NCBI GenBank assembly: GCA_021414305.1
Contig: JAIOOS010000015.1
Location: 124,001-188,000 of the forward strand
Length of the DNA stretch: 64,000 nt
Reading direction: 5' to 3'
Origin: Burkholderiales bacterium
Lineage (GTDB): Bacteria; Pseudomonadota; Gammaproteobacteria; Burkholderiales; Burkholderiaceae_C
The position numbers and the translations under genes are program-made. The notes under the pieces are model-generated. The model worked only from the letters and a program-made list of their open reading frames with translations. It did no database searches and was not told the DNA's origin. This document shows positions 28,550 to 37,120 of this stretch, one piece after another; the stretch's first letter is position 1, and each line of letters begins with the position of its first letter.

Positions 28550-29221
28550 ATGGCGTCGAACCCGCCGCTGCGTCGCGCGCTGCTTGCCGGTGCCACCGGC
28601 CTGGTCGGCCGGGCGATGCTGCCGCTGCTGCTGCGGAGCCACGCCTCGGTCGACCTGCTGCTGCGGCGCGCGGCGCCGGAGCTCGGCGCCGACCCGCGCC
28701 TCAGCCCGCACGTCGTCGACTTCGCGAAGCTGCCTGAAGCCTTCCCGGCTGTCGACGACGTCTTCATCGCCCTCGGCACGACGATCGCCGTCGCCCGCTC
28801 GCAGGCGGCGTTTCGCGCCGTCGACTTCGACGCCGTGGTCGCCACCGCCCGCGCCGCGCGGGCCGCCGGCGCGACCCGCCTCGCGCTGGTCTCGGCGCTC
28901 GGCGCCGACCCCGGCTCGCGCGTCTTCTACAACCGCGTCAAGGGCGAGACCGAGGCGGCCGTCTCCGGCCTCGGCTACGAGAGCGTCGCCATCGCCCAGC
29001 CCTCACTCCTGCTCGGCGACCGCGAAGCGCTCGGCCAGCCTGCGCGCAGCCTCGAGGCGCTGGCGATGCGCTTCGCCCGGCCGCTGAGCTGGGTCGTGCC
29101 GCGCGGCGTGCGGCCGATCGCCGCGGCCGACGTCGCCGCGGCGCTCGTCGCCGCCACCGCCCGCGGCAGGCCCGGCGTGCACGTCCTCGCCTCGGGCGAC
29201 ATGCAGCGTGCCGCCGGCTGA
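28550..29221 (+). CDS. NAD(P)-binding epimerase-like protein (atypical SDR)
   Basis: 223 residues. N-terminal ALLAGATGLVGRAML is the GxxGxxG dinucleotide-binding loop of atypical SDRs (HTATIP2/YbjT group). ALGTTIAVARSQAAFRAVDF and RLALVSALGADPGSRVFYNRVKGETE, with the YNRVK active-site-like segment, support this. RPIAAADVAAALVAA is the typical C-terminal helix region. It starts 29 bases after rhlE and its end overlaps the MFS gene by 14 bases, so it is likely in a unit with that transporter. Substrate unknown. Confidence 0.88.
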   Translation: MASNPPLRRALLAGATGLVGRAMLPLLLRSHASVDLLLRRAAPELGADPRLSPHVVDFAKLPEAFPAVDDVFIALGTTIAVARSQAAFRAVDFDAVVATARAARAAGATRLALVSALGADPGSRVFYNRVKGETEAAVSGLGYESVAIAQPSLLLGDREALGQPARSLEALAMRFARPLSWVVPRGVRPIAAADVAAALVAATARGRPGVHVLASGDMQRAAG

Positions 29222-30539
29222 TCCCGCGCCGACCCGTCACGACCTCCAGCCCCTGCCGCCGCAGGGCGACACTGAGGACCGGGCCGAGACGGTCGAGCCG
29301 CCCACCGACCACGCGCCGCTGGAGAAGCCGACGACGGCGCTGTTCCAGCACCGCGCGTTCATGCGCCTCTGGTTCTCGCGCCTGTTCGGCACCTCCGCCA
29401 ACCAGATGCTGCTGGTCGCGCTCGGCTGGCAGATGTACGACCTCACGCACAGCGCCTGGGACCTCGGCCTGGTCGGCCTGCTCCAGTTCCTGCCCGCGCT
29501 CGCCCTGGTGCTGGTCGCCGGCCAGGTGGTCGACCGGCTGCACCGCGCCCGCATCGTCGCCGTCTGCATGGCGGCGCAGACCCTCGTCTCCGCCCTCCTG
29601 ATCTGGGCTTCCGCAACGCACGGCGTGAGCCGGGAACTGCTGCTGCTCGTCTCGATCGCGGTCGGCACGGTGCGCGCATTCCAGTTTCCGGCGCAGCAGG
29701 CGTTGACGCCCATGGTCCTGCCGCCCGCGCTGCTGCCGCGCGGCCTGGCGTTCAGCTCGGCCGGCGCGCAGAGCGCGATCGTCGCCGGGCCTGCCATCGG
29801 CGGCTTCGTCTACACCGCTGGCGCCGCCACGGTCTACGCCACCTGCGCCGTGCTCTTCGTCATTGCCGGGGTGCTCGTGTTCGGCGTGCGCTACGAGCAG
29901 GCGGCGCGCATCAGGAAGGCGATCTCGCTCGACACCCTGCTCGGCGGCGTGCGCTTCGTGCGCGACCGGCCGGTGGTGCTGGGCGCGATCTCGCTCGACC
30001 TGTTCGCGGTGCTGTTCGGCGGCGCGGTTGCGCTGCTGCCGATCTTCGCCCGCGACCTGCTGCAGGTGGGCTCGTGGGGCCTCGGCCTGCTGCGCGCCGC
30101 GCCCGCCGCCGGCGCCCTCCTCACCTCGATCGTCCTGACCCGCTTCCCGGTGACGCGCCGCGCCGGCAGGGTGCTGCTGTCGGCGGTGGCGGTGTACGGC
30201 GTCGCGACGCTCGCGTTCGGGCTCTCGACTTCCTTCGTGCTCTCGCTCGCCGCCTTGGTCGTCACCGGCGCGGCCGACATGATCAGCGTCGTCATCCGCC
30301 AGTCGCTGGTGCAGCTCGACACGCCCGACGAGATGCGCGGCCGCGTCAGCGCGGTCAACTCGGTCTTCATCGGAGCCTCCAACCAGCTCGGCGAGTTCGA
30401 GTCGGGCGTCACCGCCGCCTGGCTGGGGCCGGTCGGCTCGGTCGTGCTCGGCGGCCTCGGCACGCTGCTCGTCGCCGGCGCCTGGGTCCGGCTCTTTCCG
30501 GCGCTGGCGCAGCGCGACCGGCTGACGACCTCGCGCTGA
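29208..30539 (+). CDS. MFS transporter, EntS-like
   Basis: 443 residues with a hydrophilic N-terminal tail of about 45 residues and twelve predicted membrane helices. FMRLWFSRLFGTSANQMLLVALGW, in two parts at residues 52-75, and the DRLHRARIV loop after helix 2 fit the EntS/enterobactin-exporter branch of the major facilitator superfamily. The DEMRGRVSAVNSVFIGASNQLGEFESG segment at residues 376-402 is a strong mark of this branch. The GTG start overlaps the upstream gene. The substrate is probably a small molecule exported by proton antiport; no siderophore genes are present to support a specific role. Confidence 0.88.
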   Translation: MPPADPAPTRHDLQPLPPQGDTEDRAETVEPPTDHAPLEKPTTALFQHRAFMRLWFSRLFGTSANQMLLVALGWQMYDLTHSAWDLGLVGLLQFLPALALVLVAGQVVDRLHRARIVAVCMAAQTLVSALLIWASATHGVSRELLLLVSIAVGTVRAFQFPAQQALTPMVLPPALLPRGLAFSSAGAQSAIVAGPAIGGFVYTAGAATVYATCAVLFVIAGVLVFGVRYEQAARIRKAISLDTLLGGVRFVRDRPVVLGAISLDLFAVLFGGAVALLPIFARDLLQVGSWGLGLLRAAPAAGALLTSIVLTRFPVTRRAGRVLLSAVAVYGVATLAFGLSTSFVLSLAALVVTGAADMISVVIRQSLVQLDTPDEMRGRVSAVNSVFIGASNQLGEFESGVTAAWLGPVGSVVLGGLGTLLVAGAWVRLFPALAQRDRLTTSR

Positions 30540-30561
30540 GTTCCGCGCGCGGCCTCGCCGC

Positions 30562-31650
30562 TCAACCGTCGCCCCGCTTCATCTTCATCCGCATCCGCGT
30601 GTCCTTGCCGCGCGACTTCCAGGCCGAGAGCTGCTGGCGCCGCTCCACCCAGGTCAGCGAATCGCGCCGGGTCTCGCGCAGGAGTTTGTGGAAGTTGCGC
30701 AGGCGATCGGGATCGACGCCCTCGCGCACCGCGCAGCCCGGCTCGTCGCCATGCGTGCAGTCGCGAAAGCGGCACTGTCCGGCCAGGCTCTCGACGTCGC
30801 CGAAGCTCGCCGCCAGCGTCGCCTCGTCGACGTCGGGGCGCAGCGTCCTGAGGCCGGGGGTGTCGATCACGCAGGCGCCGCCGGGCAGCAGGTGCAAGGA
30901 GCGCGCGGTGGTCGTGTGCATGCCGCGGCTGTCGTGCTCGCGCACCGCGCCGGTGTCCTGCACCGCGTTGCCGATCAGGGTGTTGGTCAGGGTCGACTTG
31001 CCCGCGCCCGAGGAGCCGAGCAGCACCAGCGTCTGCCCGCCGCAGGCGACGTGGGCGAACCGACCCGCGCTCGCCGGGTCGGTGGCGTCGACCGTCAGCG
31101 TCGGCACCGCGCCGGGCAGGCGCTTGCCGAGCGCGGCGAGCCGCTCGTCGCGCCGCTCGGGATCGGCCGCGGCGATGTCGGCCTTGGTCAGCACGACGAT
31201 CGGCGCCACGCCGCTGGCATAGACCAGCGTCAGGTAGCGCTCGAGGCGGCGCAGGTTGAAGTCGTCGTCGAGGCCCATGACGAGCAGGGCCCAGTCGACG
31301 TTGCTGACCACCGGATGGCGGCTGCCGTCGCCGTCGCGGCGAACGATGTGCGAGAGCGGCGGCACGCGCTGCTGGACCCAGCGCGCGCCGGAAGCGTCGC
31401 GCGAGGCGAGCACCCAGTCGCCGACGGCGAGCATGGTGCCGCCCTCGAGCAGCTGGCGCGCGAGCCGCGGCACCTGGCGCGCCGCGCCTTCGCCGAGGCC
31501 GTCGTGAAGCTGCACCGTCTCGCGGTGCACCGAGCAGACCCGCAGGAGGTCGAGACGCTGTTCGCCGCCTTCGGCGCAGGCGCGCGCCCGGTCGGCGAGC
31601 GCCGGCGTGAGGCCGACGCGCTGGAGACGATCGAGATCGATGTGAAGCAT
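30562..31650 (-). CDS. rsgA: ribosome small-subunit-dependent GTPase A
   Basis: 362-residue circularly permuted GTPase for late 30S maturation. An N-terminal OB fold (AVGDWVLAS) precedes the GTPase motifs in permuted order: G4 LTKAD, G1 GSSGAGKST, the switch region RGMHTTTARSLHLL and G3 DTPGLR. The C-terminal zinc region shows GQCRFRDCTHGDEPGC followed by a helical tail and a basic end (RMRMKMKRG). It has the RsgA/YjeQ layout and length. It is the only gene of this strand between the MFS gene and the microgene at 31816. Confidence 0.95.
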   Translation of the reverse strand: MLHIDLDRLQRVGLTPALADRARACAEGGEQRLDLLRVCSVHRETVQLHDGLGEGAARQVPRLARQLLEGGTMLAVGDWVLASRDASGARWVQQRVPPLSHIVRRDGDGSRHPVVSNVDWALLVMGLDDDFNLRRLERYLTLVYASGVAPIVVLTKADIAAADPERRDERLAALGKRLPGAVPTLTVDATDPASAGRFAHVACGGQTLVLLGSSGAGKSTLTNTLIGNAVQDTGAVREHDSRGMHTTTARSLHLLPGGACVIDTPGLRTLRPDVDEATLAASFGDVESLAGQCRFRDCTHGDEPGCAVREGVDPDRLRNFHKLLRETRRDSLTWVERRQQLSAWKSRGKDTRMRMKMKRGDG

Positions 31651-31777
31651 GTGGAATCCGAAGCAAGTGGCGGCCGGCGCGCGAACGCACGGACGCGGAT
31701 CGTCGGCAGGCGGGCTGCCGGAACGAGCGATGCGAGGCTTCGCCGGGAGGGCGGCGCCGGATTCGAACGACTTCGGT

Positions 31778-31798
31778 GAAAACCGGCTGGGGGCCGGT
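31778..31798 (-). terminator. Rho-independent terminator after the microgene
   Basis: On the minus strand ACCGGC and GCCGGT (31798-31793 and 31787-31782) pair around CCCCA, followed directly by TTTTC. It lies 18 bases downstream of the stop of the 17-codon reading frame at 31816-31869, and separates it from rsgA. Confidence 0.6.
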
Positions 31799-31815
31799 GC
31801 GGAGCTACGCGCGGA

Positions 31816-31869
31816 TCAGGCGGCTGCCGACGCGGCGGCAGAAGCAGAGTCAGGCATGGTCTTGGACAT
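31816..31869 (-). CDS. candidate 17-residue microprotein
   Basis: The minus strand reads AAAGGAG at 31882-31876, six bases, then ATG at 31869. It encodes MSKTMPDSASAAASAAA, ending in TGA, and a terminator follows within 40 bases. The ribosome site is among the best in the window, and the unit has its own 3' signal, which argues for real translation. The peptide is Ala/Ser-rich, neutral and without a signal peptide. A TTGACG -35-like hexamer lies at 31982-31977. It could be a leader peptide, a microprotein or a chance frame. I recognise no homologue. Confidence 0.4.
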   Translation of the reverse strand: MSKTMPDSASAAASAAA

Positions 31870-31882
31870 GAGGCTCTCCTTT

Positions 31883-32143
31883 GCTGGCCGGTGGCGGGCG
31901 AGGCGCGATGCGCTTCGGTGGCTTGAGTCGGGCAGGAGCCCGGCGCGGCCCGGAGTTTCCGCGAAGCGTAGCGCGACGTCAACGAAAGCAGCCTCTCGGC
32001 TTGCGTTTTGCGCAACAGATTCGGGCGCGGTGGGCAAGGCGGACTTGCACGGGCCCGGACCGGCCGCACATCAGCAACAAGGTCATTCGCCCCTCGTATG
32101 ATCGCCGCGCGCTGGCCGGTGCCGCGCTTCACCTGGAGAAAGA
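31883..32143. other. non-coding gap upstream of the Tim44-domain gene
   Basis: This stretch and the short one at 31651-31777 hold no convincing gene. It should contain divergent promoters: TTGACG at 31982-31977 on the minus strand for the microgene, and TATGAT at 32097-32102 on the plus strand about 42 bases before the Tim44-domain gene. The second lacks a good -35. Confidence 0.35.
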
Positions 32144-33058
32144 ATGAAGTCGTTCGTCATCGCCCTCGCCGTTGCCCTGATCGCTGCCACCTCGGTGCCC
32201 GGCGACGCTTTCGCGCGCCGGATCGGCGGCGGCGGCACTGCCGGCATGCAACGCAGCGTGCCGCCGCGTGCCACGCCCGATGCGCCCAAGCCCGCCGCGC
32301 CCGCTGCACAGCCGGCAGGCCCGACCGCGGCCGCTGCCGCCGCACCGGCTGCGGCCGCGAAGCGCTCGTGGCTGGGCCCGATCGCCGGCCTCGCCGCCGG
32401 CCTCGGCATCGCCGCGCTGATGAGCCACCTCGGCATGGGCGAGGCCTTCGGCAACATGCTCACCATGCTCCTGCTCGCAGGCGTCGCCTTCTTCGCGATC
32501 CGCTTCCTGCTGCGCCGCTTCGGCCCGAAGGCGCCGACCGGTGCCGGCAACCTGCAGTTCGCCGGCGCGGGCGCGCCGATGCAACCGACCCGCTTCGAGC
32601 CGCAGGCGTTCGGCGGCGGCAGCAACGCGACGCTTGCCGCCGCCGCGCCGACGGCCAACGCCCTGCCCGCGGGCTTCGATGCCGACGGCTTCGAGCGCAT
32701 TGCCAAGATGATCTTCATCCGTCTGCAGGCGGCCAACGACGCCGGCGACCTGAACGACCTGCGCGCCTTCACCACGCCGGAGATGTTCGCCGTGGTCCGG
32801 CTCGAGCTGCAGGAGCGCGGCCCCTCGGCGCAGCGCACCGACGTGGTCCGCGTCGACGCCGAGGTGCTCGACGTCGCCAGCGAGGTCGATCGGCAGATCG
32901 TCAGCGTTCGCTTCCATGGCCTGATCCGCGAGCAGATCGACGGCGTCGCCGAGCCCTTCGACGAGGTCTGGCACCTGGTCAAGCCGGCCGACGGCAGCCG
33001 CGAGTGGGCGATCGCCGGCATCCAGCAGTCGCACCTCGCGCTCGCCCAGGCGGCGTGA
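32144..33058 (+). CDS. Tim44-domain membrane protein
   Basis: 304 residues with ribosome site GGAGAAAG just before the ATG. A signal-like N-terminus ends near AFA, then comes a Pro/Ala-rich spacer (about 40-72), a short hydrophobic pair (GPIAGLAAGLGIAAL; MLTMLLLAGVAFFAIRFLL) and a C-terminal Tim44-like domain (about 175-304: FERIAKMIFIRLQAANDAGD; LRAFTTPEMFAVV; EVWHLVKPADGSREWAIAGI). In mitochondria this fold tethers import motors to the membrane; bacterial versions are membrane-associated with unknown roles. Its stop overlaps the GTG of the next gene. Confidence 0.88.
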   Translation: MKSFVIALAVALIAATSVPGDAFARRIGGGGTAGMQRSVPPRATPDAPKPAAPAAQPAGPTAAAAAAPAAAAKRSWLGPIAGLAAGLGIAALMSHLGMGEAFGNMLTMLLLAGVAFFAIRFLLRRFGPKAPTGAGNLQFAGAGAPMQPTRFEPQAFGGGSNATLAAAAPTANALPAGFDADGFERIAKMIFIRLQAANDAGDLNDLRAFTTPEMFAVVRLELQERGPSAQRTDVVRVDAEVLDVASEVDRQIVSVRFHGLIREQIDGVAEPFDEVWHLVKPADGSREWAIAGIQQSHLALAQAA

Positions 33059-33810
33059 AGCTGTTCGTCGTCACCGGCGCGTCGCGCGGCATGGGCGCGG
33101 CGCTGGCCGAGCAATTGCTCGCCGACGCCGGCCACACGGTGCTCTGCATCGCTCGTCGCGGCAACGACGCGCTCGCCGCGGTCGCGGCCGCGAGCGGCGC
33201 GACCTGCGAGCAATGGCAGGCCGACCTGGCCGAGCCGATCGCCGTCGCCGCCCGCCTGCAGGGCTGGCTGGCGGCGCACGACGCCGACGCGTTCGGCGAG
33301 GCCACCCTGGTCAACAACGCGGCGTCGCTGACGCGGATCGGCGGGCTCGAGAACTGCAGCGCCGAGGAGCTGTCGTCGTCGATCCGCGTCGGCCTCGAGG
33401 CGCCGCTCCTGCTGACCGCCGCGTTCCTGCGCGCCACCGCCGGCTGGCGCGGCGAGCGGCGCGTGCTCAACATCTCCTCCGGGCTCGGCCGCCGGGCCAT
33501 GGCCGGGCAGGCGACCTATTGCGCCGCCAAGGCCGGCATGGACCACCTGTCGCGCGCGGTCGCGCTCGACCAGGCGCTGCTCGCCAACGGCGCGAAAGTC
33601 GTTTCGCTCGCTCCCGGCGTGATCGACACCGACATGCAGGTACAGCTGCGCAGTGCCGACGGCGCCGGCTTCCCCGAGCAGCAGGCCTTCCTCAAGCTGA
33701 AGGAATCGGGCCAGCTCACCTCGAGCCACGACGCGGCCGCGCGCCTCGTCGCCTACCTGGGTCGCGCCGATTTCGGCGCCTCGCCGGTGGCCGACGTTCG
33801 CGACCCCTGA
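33055..33810 (+). CDS. short-chain dehydrogenase/reductase (sepiapterin/benzil-reductase-like)
   Basis: 251 residues starting at GTG 33055, which overlaps the preceding stop. N-terminal VTGASRGMGAALAEQLL is the cofactor loop, VNNAAS the structural Asn motif, NISSGLG holds the catalytic Ser, and TYCAAKAG gives the Tyr and Lys of YxxxK. SLAPGVIDTDMQ follows. The variable substrate region resembles sepiapterin-reductase/YueD-like carbonyl reductases that use NADPH. Unlike the enzyme at 5307-6035, its active site is complete. It is translationally coupled to the Tim44-domain gene. Confidence 0.9.
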   Translation: MKLFVVTGASRGMGAALAEQLLADAGHTVLCIARRGNDALAAVAAASGATCEQWQADLAEPIAVAARLQGWLAAHDADAFGEATLVNNAASLTRIGGLENCSAEELSSSIRVGLEAPLLLTAAFLRATAGWRGERRVLNISSGLGRRAMAGQATYCAAKAGMDHLSRAVALDQALLANGAKVVSLAPGVIDTDMQVQLRSADGAGFPEQQAFLKLKESGQLTSSHDAAARLVAYLGRADFGASPVADVRDP

Positions 33811-33908
33811 AACGCGCCCGCTAGCCCCGGATCGCGGGCCGGCTGCGCGACAATCCCGCGCAGCCCCGCCACGAATAGCGCGCTCGTCGACGCGCCCCGG
33901 AGATCCTC

Positions 33909-35951
33909 ATGTCACGACTCGCGCTCGCCGCCCTCGCCACGGCTGCGTTGCTCTGCGCCTGCACGCCGATGCCGCCGGCCCCGCCGGCTCGAAGCAGCGA
34001 GCCCGCGGCGGCACCCGCCGTCCCCGCGGGCGCGAGCGACTGGGTGCAGGCGAACGACAAGCTCGTCATCCAGGGCATCCCGCCGATACCGAAGAGCGTC
34101 GCCGAGGAGGTCGGGCGCTACGCCGACTTCCGCGGCCACGCCTTCGTCGACTGGCATCCGACCCGGCGCGAGATGCTGGTCGGCCATCGCAAGGCCGGCG
34201 GCAACACGACGCAGATCTACCGGCTCTCGTCGCCGCTCGGCGAGCTCGAGCCGATCACCGACTTCGCCGACCCGGTGCGCAAGGCGCGCTTCGAGCCGCT
34301 CACCGGCGACTCGATCCTGTTCGAGCGCAGCAGCGGCGGCGACGAAGCCGCGCAGATCTATCGCCTCGACCTCGCGACCCGGCAGGTGACGGTCGTTTCC
34401 GAGCCCGACATGCGGCACAGCATCGAAGGCTGGCTGCACCTGAGCAGCCGCATGCTCTACCTCTCGGTGCCGCTCGACCGCACCGCCGCCGGCGGCCGGC
34501 GCGACGAGATCGTGCAGACACTGACCCTGGTCGATCCGGCCAACCCTGCCGGCCGGCGCAAGCTCGCCGAGCTGCCGGGCGCCGGCTGGGACGTGGGCGG
34601 CGCGTCCTGGGACGATCGTCGCCTGGTGCTCAGCCGCTTCCTGTCGGCGAACCAGTCGGAGATCTGGCTGCTCGACCTCGCCAGCGGCGAGCGCACGCGC
34701 GTACTGCCGGCGCCCGGCAGCAACGACAAGGCGACGCATTTCGCCGGGCCGTGGAAGCGCGACAACTCGGGCTTTCTCTTCGTCAGCGACCGCAGCGGCG
34801 AGTTCCGCGAGCTGATGTTCTATTCGCTTGCCGACGGAAAGATCACCTCGATCACGCGCCACATCAAGGGCGACATCGAGGGCGCGAGCGCCAGCGCCGA
34901 CGGCAAGCTGCTCGCGGTGCGGGCCAAGGTCGAAGGCCGCACCAACCTGCTGTTCTTCGACGGCGAGGCGTTCAACGAGCTGCCGTCGCCGGCGCTGCCG
35001 GAAGGCAGCGTCACCGAGGCGCGCTTTCATCCGCGCCTGCCGCTGATGGCGTTCTCGCTCAACAGCAGCAAGGGGCCGGGCCAGATCGGAACCCTCGTGC
35101 CCGCCGACGGCGGCTCGCAGGCCTGGACCCGGCCGTACGCGCCGCCGGGGGTCGACACCTCGCGCTTCGCCGAGCAGCAGATCGTGCGCTGGAAGAGCTT
35201 CGACGGGCGCGAGATCTCGGGCATCGCCGCCCTGCCGCCGGCGCGCTTCGCCGGGAAGCGCCCGGTGCTGATCGACATCCACGGCGGACCCGAGGGCGAG
35301 GCCGAATTCGGTTTCCTGGGCCGCGCCAACTACTACCTCGAGGAGCTCGGCGTCGCCGTGATCCGGCCGAACGTGCGCGGTTCGAGCGGCTTCGGCAAGA
35401 CCTTCCTCTCGCTCGACGACGGCAGGAAGCGCGAGGACTCGGTCAAGGACATCGGCGCCCTGCTCGACTGGATCGCGACCCAGCCGCGCCTCGACCCGAG
35501 CCGGGTGCTGGTCATCGGCGGCAGCTACGGCGGCTACATGAGCCTGGCGGTGGCGACGACCTATGCCGAGCGCATCGCCGGCGCGATCGATGTCGTCGGC
35601 ATCTCCAACTTCGTCAGCTTCCTCGAGAACACCGAGAGCTACCGGCGCGACCTGCGCCGCGCCGAGTACGGCGACGAGCGCGACCCGGAGATGCGCGCCT
35701 TCCTGACCGGCATCTCGCCCCTGACCCACGCGGCGAAGATCACCAGGCCGCTGTTCGTGGTGCAGGGCCGCAACGACCCGCGCGTGCCGTGGACCGAGGC
35801 CGAGCAGATCGTGCGCGAGGCGCGCGCCAGCGGCGCCAAGGTCTGGTACCTGCTGGCCGAGAACGAGGGCCACGGCTTCGCCCGCAAGGAGAACGCCGAC
35901 TACCTGTTCTACGCGATCACGATGTTCATGCGCGAGACGCTGCTGAAGTAG
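33909..35951 (+). CDS. S9-family (prolyl oligopeptidase-type) peptidase lipoprotein
   Basis: 680 residues with GGAGATCC before the ATG. The N-terminus has a lipobox-like TAALLCAC, predicting envelope anchoring. A seven-bladed beta-propeller region (about 70-400) with repeated YRL and DLAS strands precedes an alpha/beta-hydrolase domain. The triad is S539 in GGSYGGYMS, D623 in GRNDPRVP and H655 in NEGHGFARKEN. HGGPEGEAEFGF is the oxyanion region typical of acylaminoacyl/dipeptidyl S9C enzymes. It probably trims peptides in the periplasm. A GACAAT -10-like sequence lies at 33849-33854. Confidence 0.93.
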   Translation: MSRLALAALATAALLCACTPMPPAPPARSSEPAAAPAVPAGASDWVQANDKLVIQGIPPIPKSVAEEVGRYADFRGHAFVDWHPTRREMLVGHRKAGGNTTQIYRLSSPLGELEPITDFADPVRKARFEPLTGDSILFERSSGGDEAAQIYRLDLATRQVTVVSEPDMRHSIEGWLHLSSRMLYLSVPLDRTAAGGRRDEIVQTLTLVDPANPAGRRKLAELPGAGWDVGGASWDDRRLVLSRFLSANQSEIWLLDLASGERTRVLPAPGSNDKATHFAGPWKRDNSGFLFVSDRSGEFRELMFYSLADGKITSITRHIKGDIEGASASADGKLLAVRAKVEGRTNLLFFDGEAFNELPSPALPEGSVTEARFHPRLPLMAFSLNSSKGPGQIGTLVPADGGSQAWTRPYAPPGVDTSRFAEQQIVRWKSFDGREISGIAALPPARFAGKRPVLIDIHGGPEGEAEFGFLGRANYYLEELGVAVIRPNVRGSSGFGKTFLSLDDGRKREDSVKDIGALLDWIATQPRLDPSRVLVIGGSYGGYMSLAVATTYAERIAGAIDVVGISNFVSFLENTESYRRDLRRAEYGDERDPEMRAFLTGISPLTHAAKITRPLFVVQGRNDPRVPWTEAEQIVREARASGAKVWYLLAENEGHGFARKENADYLFYAITMFMRETLLK

Positions 35952-35994
35952 GTTCGGCCGCCCCCGCGCCGGTCCGGCCGGCGCGACGATTCGA

Positions 35995-36098
35995 GAAAAA
36001 GTACCGCTCCCTTGTGCACATGCAGCAAGGTATGAGTGCCTTTGCTAACAAATATTGACGCAAACGCCGGCTGATCGTGTGGTCAAGTCTCGACCACG
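35995..36098 (+). promoter_or_regulatory. AT-rich probable promoter region of the 18-kb operon
   Basis: This is clearly richer in A and T than the coding DNA around it. It includes an inverted pair CCTTG/CAAGG (36010-36014, 36026-36030), TTTGC/GCAAA (36041-36045, 36060-36064) and TTGACG (36055-36060), which could be a -35. No convincing -10 is seen. It is the only sizeable gap before the apbE gene, so the operon promoter is expected here. Confidence 0.35.
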
Positions 36099-37094
36099 AT
36101 GTTTTCGGCCTCGATCGCACCTGCCCGCCCCCTGCGCACCGACTCCGCTTCGGCGGGCAAGGCCGCAGGCTGGCTGAAGCGCGAGGAGGCGATCATGGGC
36201 ACCGCCATCGTCGTCGAGCTCTGGAGCGACGATGCCGCGGCGGGCGAGGCGGCCGCCGACGCGGTGATGGCCGAGATGCACCGCATCGACCGGGCGATGA
36301 GCCCGCACAAGGACGACTCCGAGCTGTCGCGCATCAACCGCGAGGCCTCGGCCGCGCCGGTGCGGCTCAGCGACGAGATGACGAGCCTGCTGACCCGCGC
36401 CGAGAGCTTCGCCCGGCTTACCGGCGGCGCCTTCGACATCACCTACGCGGCGGTCGGCCAGCTTTACGACTATCGCGCCAAGGTCCGGCCGAGCGCCGAG
36501 GCCCTCGCGCGCGCCTGCCAGGCGGTCGGCTGGCGCGGCCTGGCGCTCGACCGCGGCGCCCGCACCGTCCGCTTCACCCGGCCCGGCATGCGCATCGACC
36601 TCGGCGGCTTCGCCAAGGGCTACGCCGTCGACAACGCCACCCGGATCCTGCGCGCCCTCGGCATTCGCCACGCGATGGTCAGCGCCGGCGGCGACAGCCG
36701 GGTCATCGGCGACCGGCGTGGCCGGCCCTGGACGATCGGCATCCGCGATCCGCGCCGCGGCAACGGCGACGTGGTCGCGGTGCTGCCCCTGGAAGACGTC
36801 TCGATCTCGACCTCCGGCGACTACGAGCGCTACTTCGATGAAGGCGGCGAACGCTTTCATCACCTCATCGACCCCGCCACCGGCCGCTCGCCCAAGGACC
36901 TGCGCAGCGTGACCGTGCTGGCCGAGGACGGCCTCACCAGCGAAGCCCTGTCGAAAGCGGTCTTCGTGCTCGGCGTCGCCAAGGGGCTGGCGCTGATCGA
37001 CTCGTTTGCCGGCGTGGATGCGGTCGCCGTCGACGCCGCGGGCGCCCTGCACTACTCGCAGGGCCTCGTGGCCCCGCAAGCGGCCAAGCCATGA
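36099..37094 (+). CDS. apbE: FAD:protein FMN transferase
   Basis: 331 residues. ApbE enzymes attach FMN through a phosphoester to Thr/Ser of exported redox proteins in the periplasm. Typical segments are MGTAIVVELW, AEMHRIDRAMSPHKDDSELS, GGAFDITYAAVGQLYDY, IDLGGFAKGYAVD, VSAGGDSRVIG and FHHLIDPATGRSPKDLRSVTV. The N-terminus has no clear signal peptide and no good ribosome site, so the exact start is uncertain. It is the first gene of a long same-strand run to 54399. No target motif of the form D-x-x-S/T-G-A-T was spotted in the operon's products. Confidence 0.9.
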   Translation: MFSASIAPARPLRTDSASAGKAAGWLKREEAIMGTAIVVELWSDDAAAGEAAADAVMAEMHRIDRAMSPHKDDSELSRINREASAAPVRLSDEMTSLLTRAESFARLTGGAFDITYAAVGQLYDYRAKVRPSAEALARACQAVGWRGLALDRGARTVRFTRPGMRIDLGGFAKGYAVDNATRILRALGIRHAMVSAGGDSRVIGDRRGRPWTIGIRDPRRGNGDVVAVLPLEDVSISTSGDYERYFDEGGERFHHLIDPATGRSPKDLRSVTVLAEDGLTSEALSKAVFVLGVAKGLALIDSFAGVDAVAVDAAGALHYSQGLVAPQAAKP

Positions 37095-37120
37095 AGAACG
37101 ATTCATCCAGGGAGAGAACG

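Noticed and set aside
31750..31790. A tRNA-like T-loop (GTTCGAATCC on the minus strand)
   Set aside because: The flanking bases do not pair into a T-stem and no acceptor, D or anticodon arm can be built around it.
35964..35984. Terminator after the S9 peptidase gene
   Set aside because: A GC-rich hairpin is present but without any T-run on either strand.
36010..36030. Strong operator palindrome before apbE
   Set aside because: Only the outer five bases (CCTTG/CAAGG) pair; the centre is not symmetrical, so it is mentioned only as part of a weak promoter region.
37091..37120. Earlier ATG as start of the HzsA-related protein
   Set aside because: It would place a hydrophilic stretch before the lipoprotein signal, while the ATG at 37121 has its own GGGAG site.
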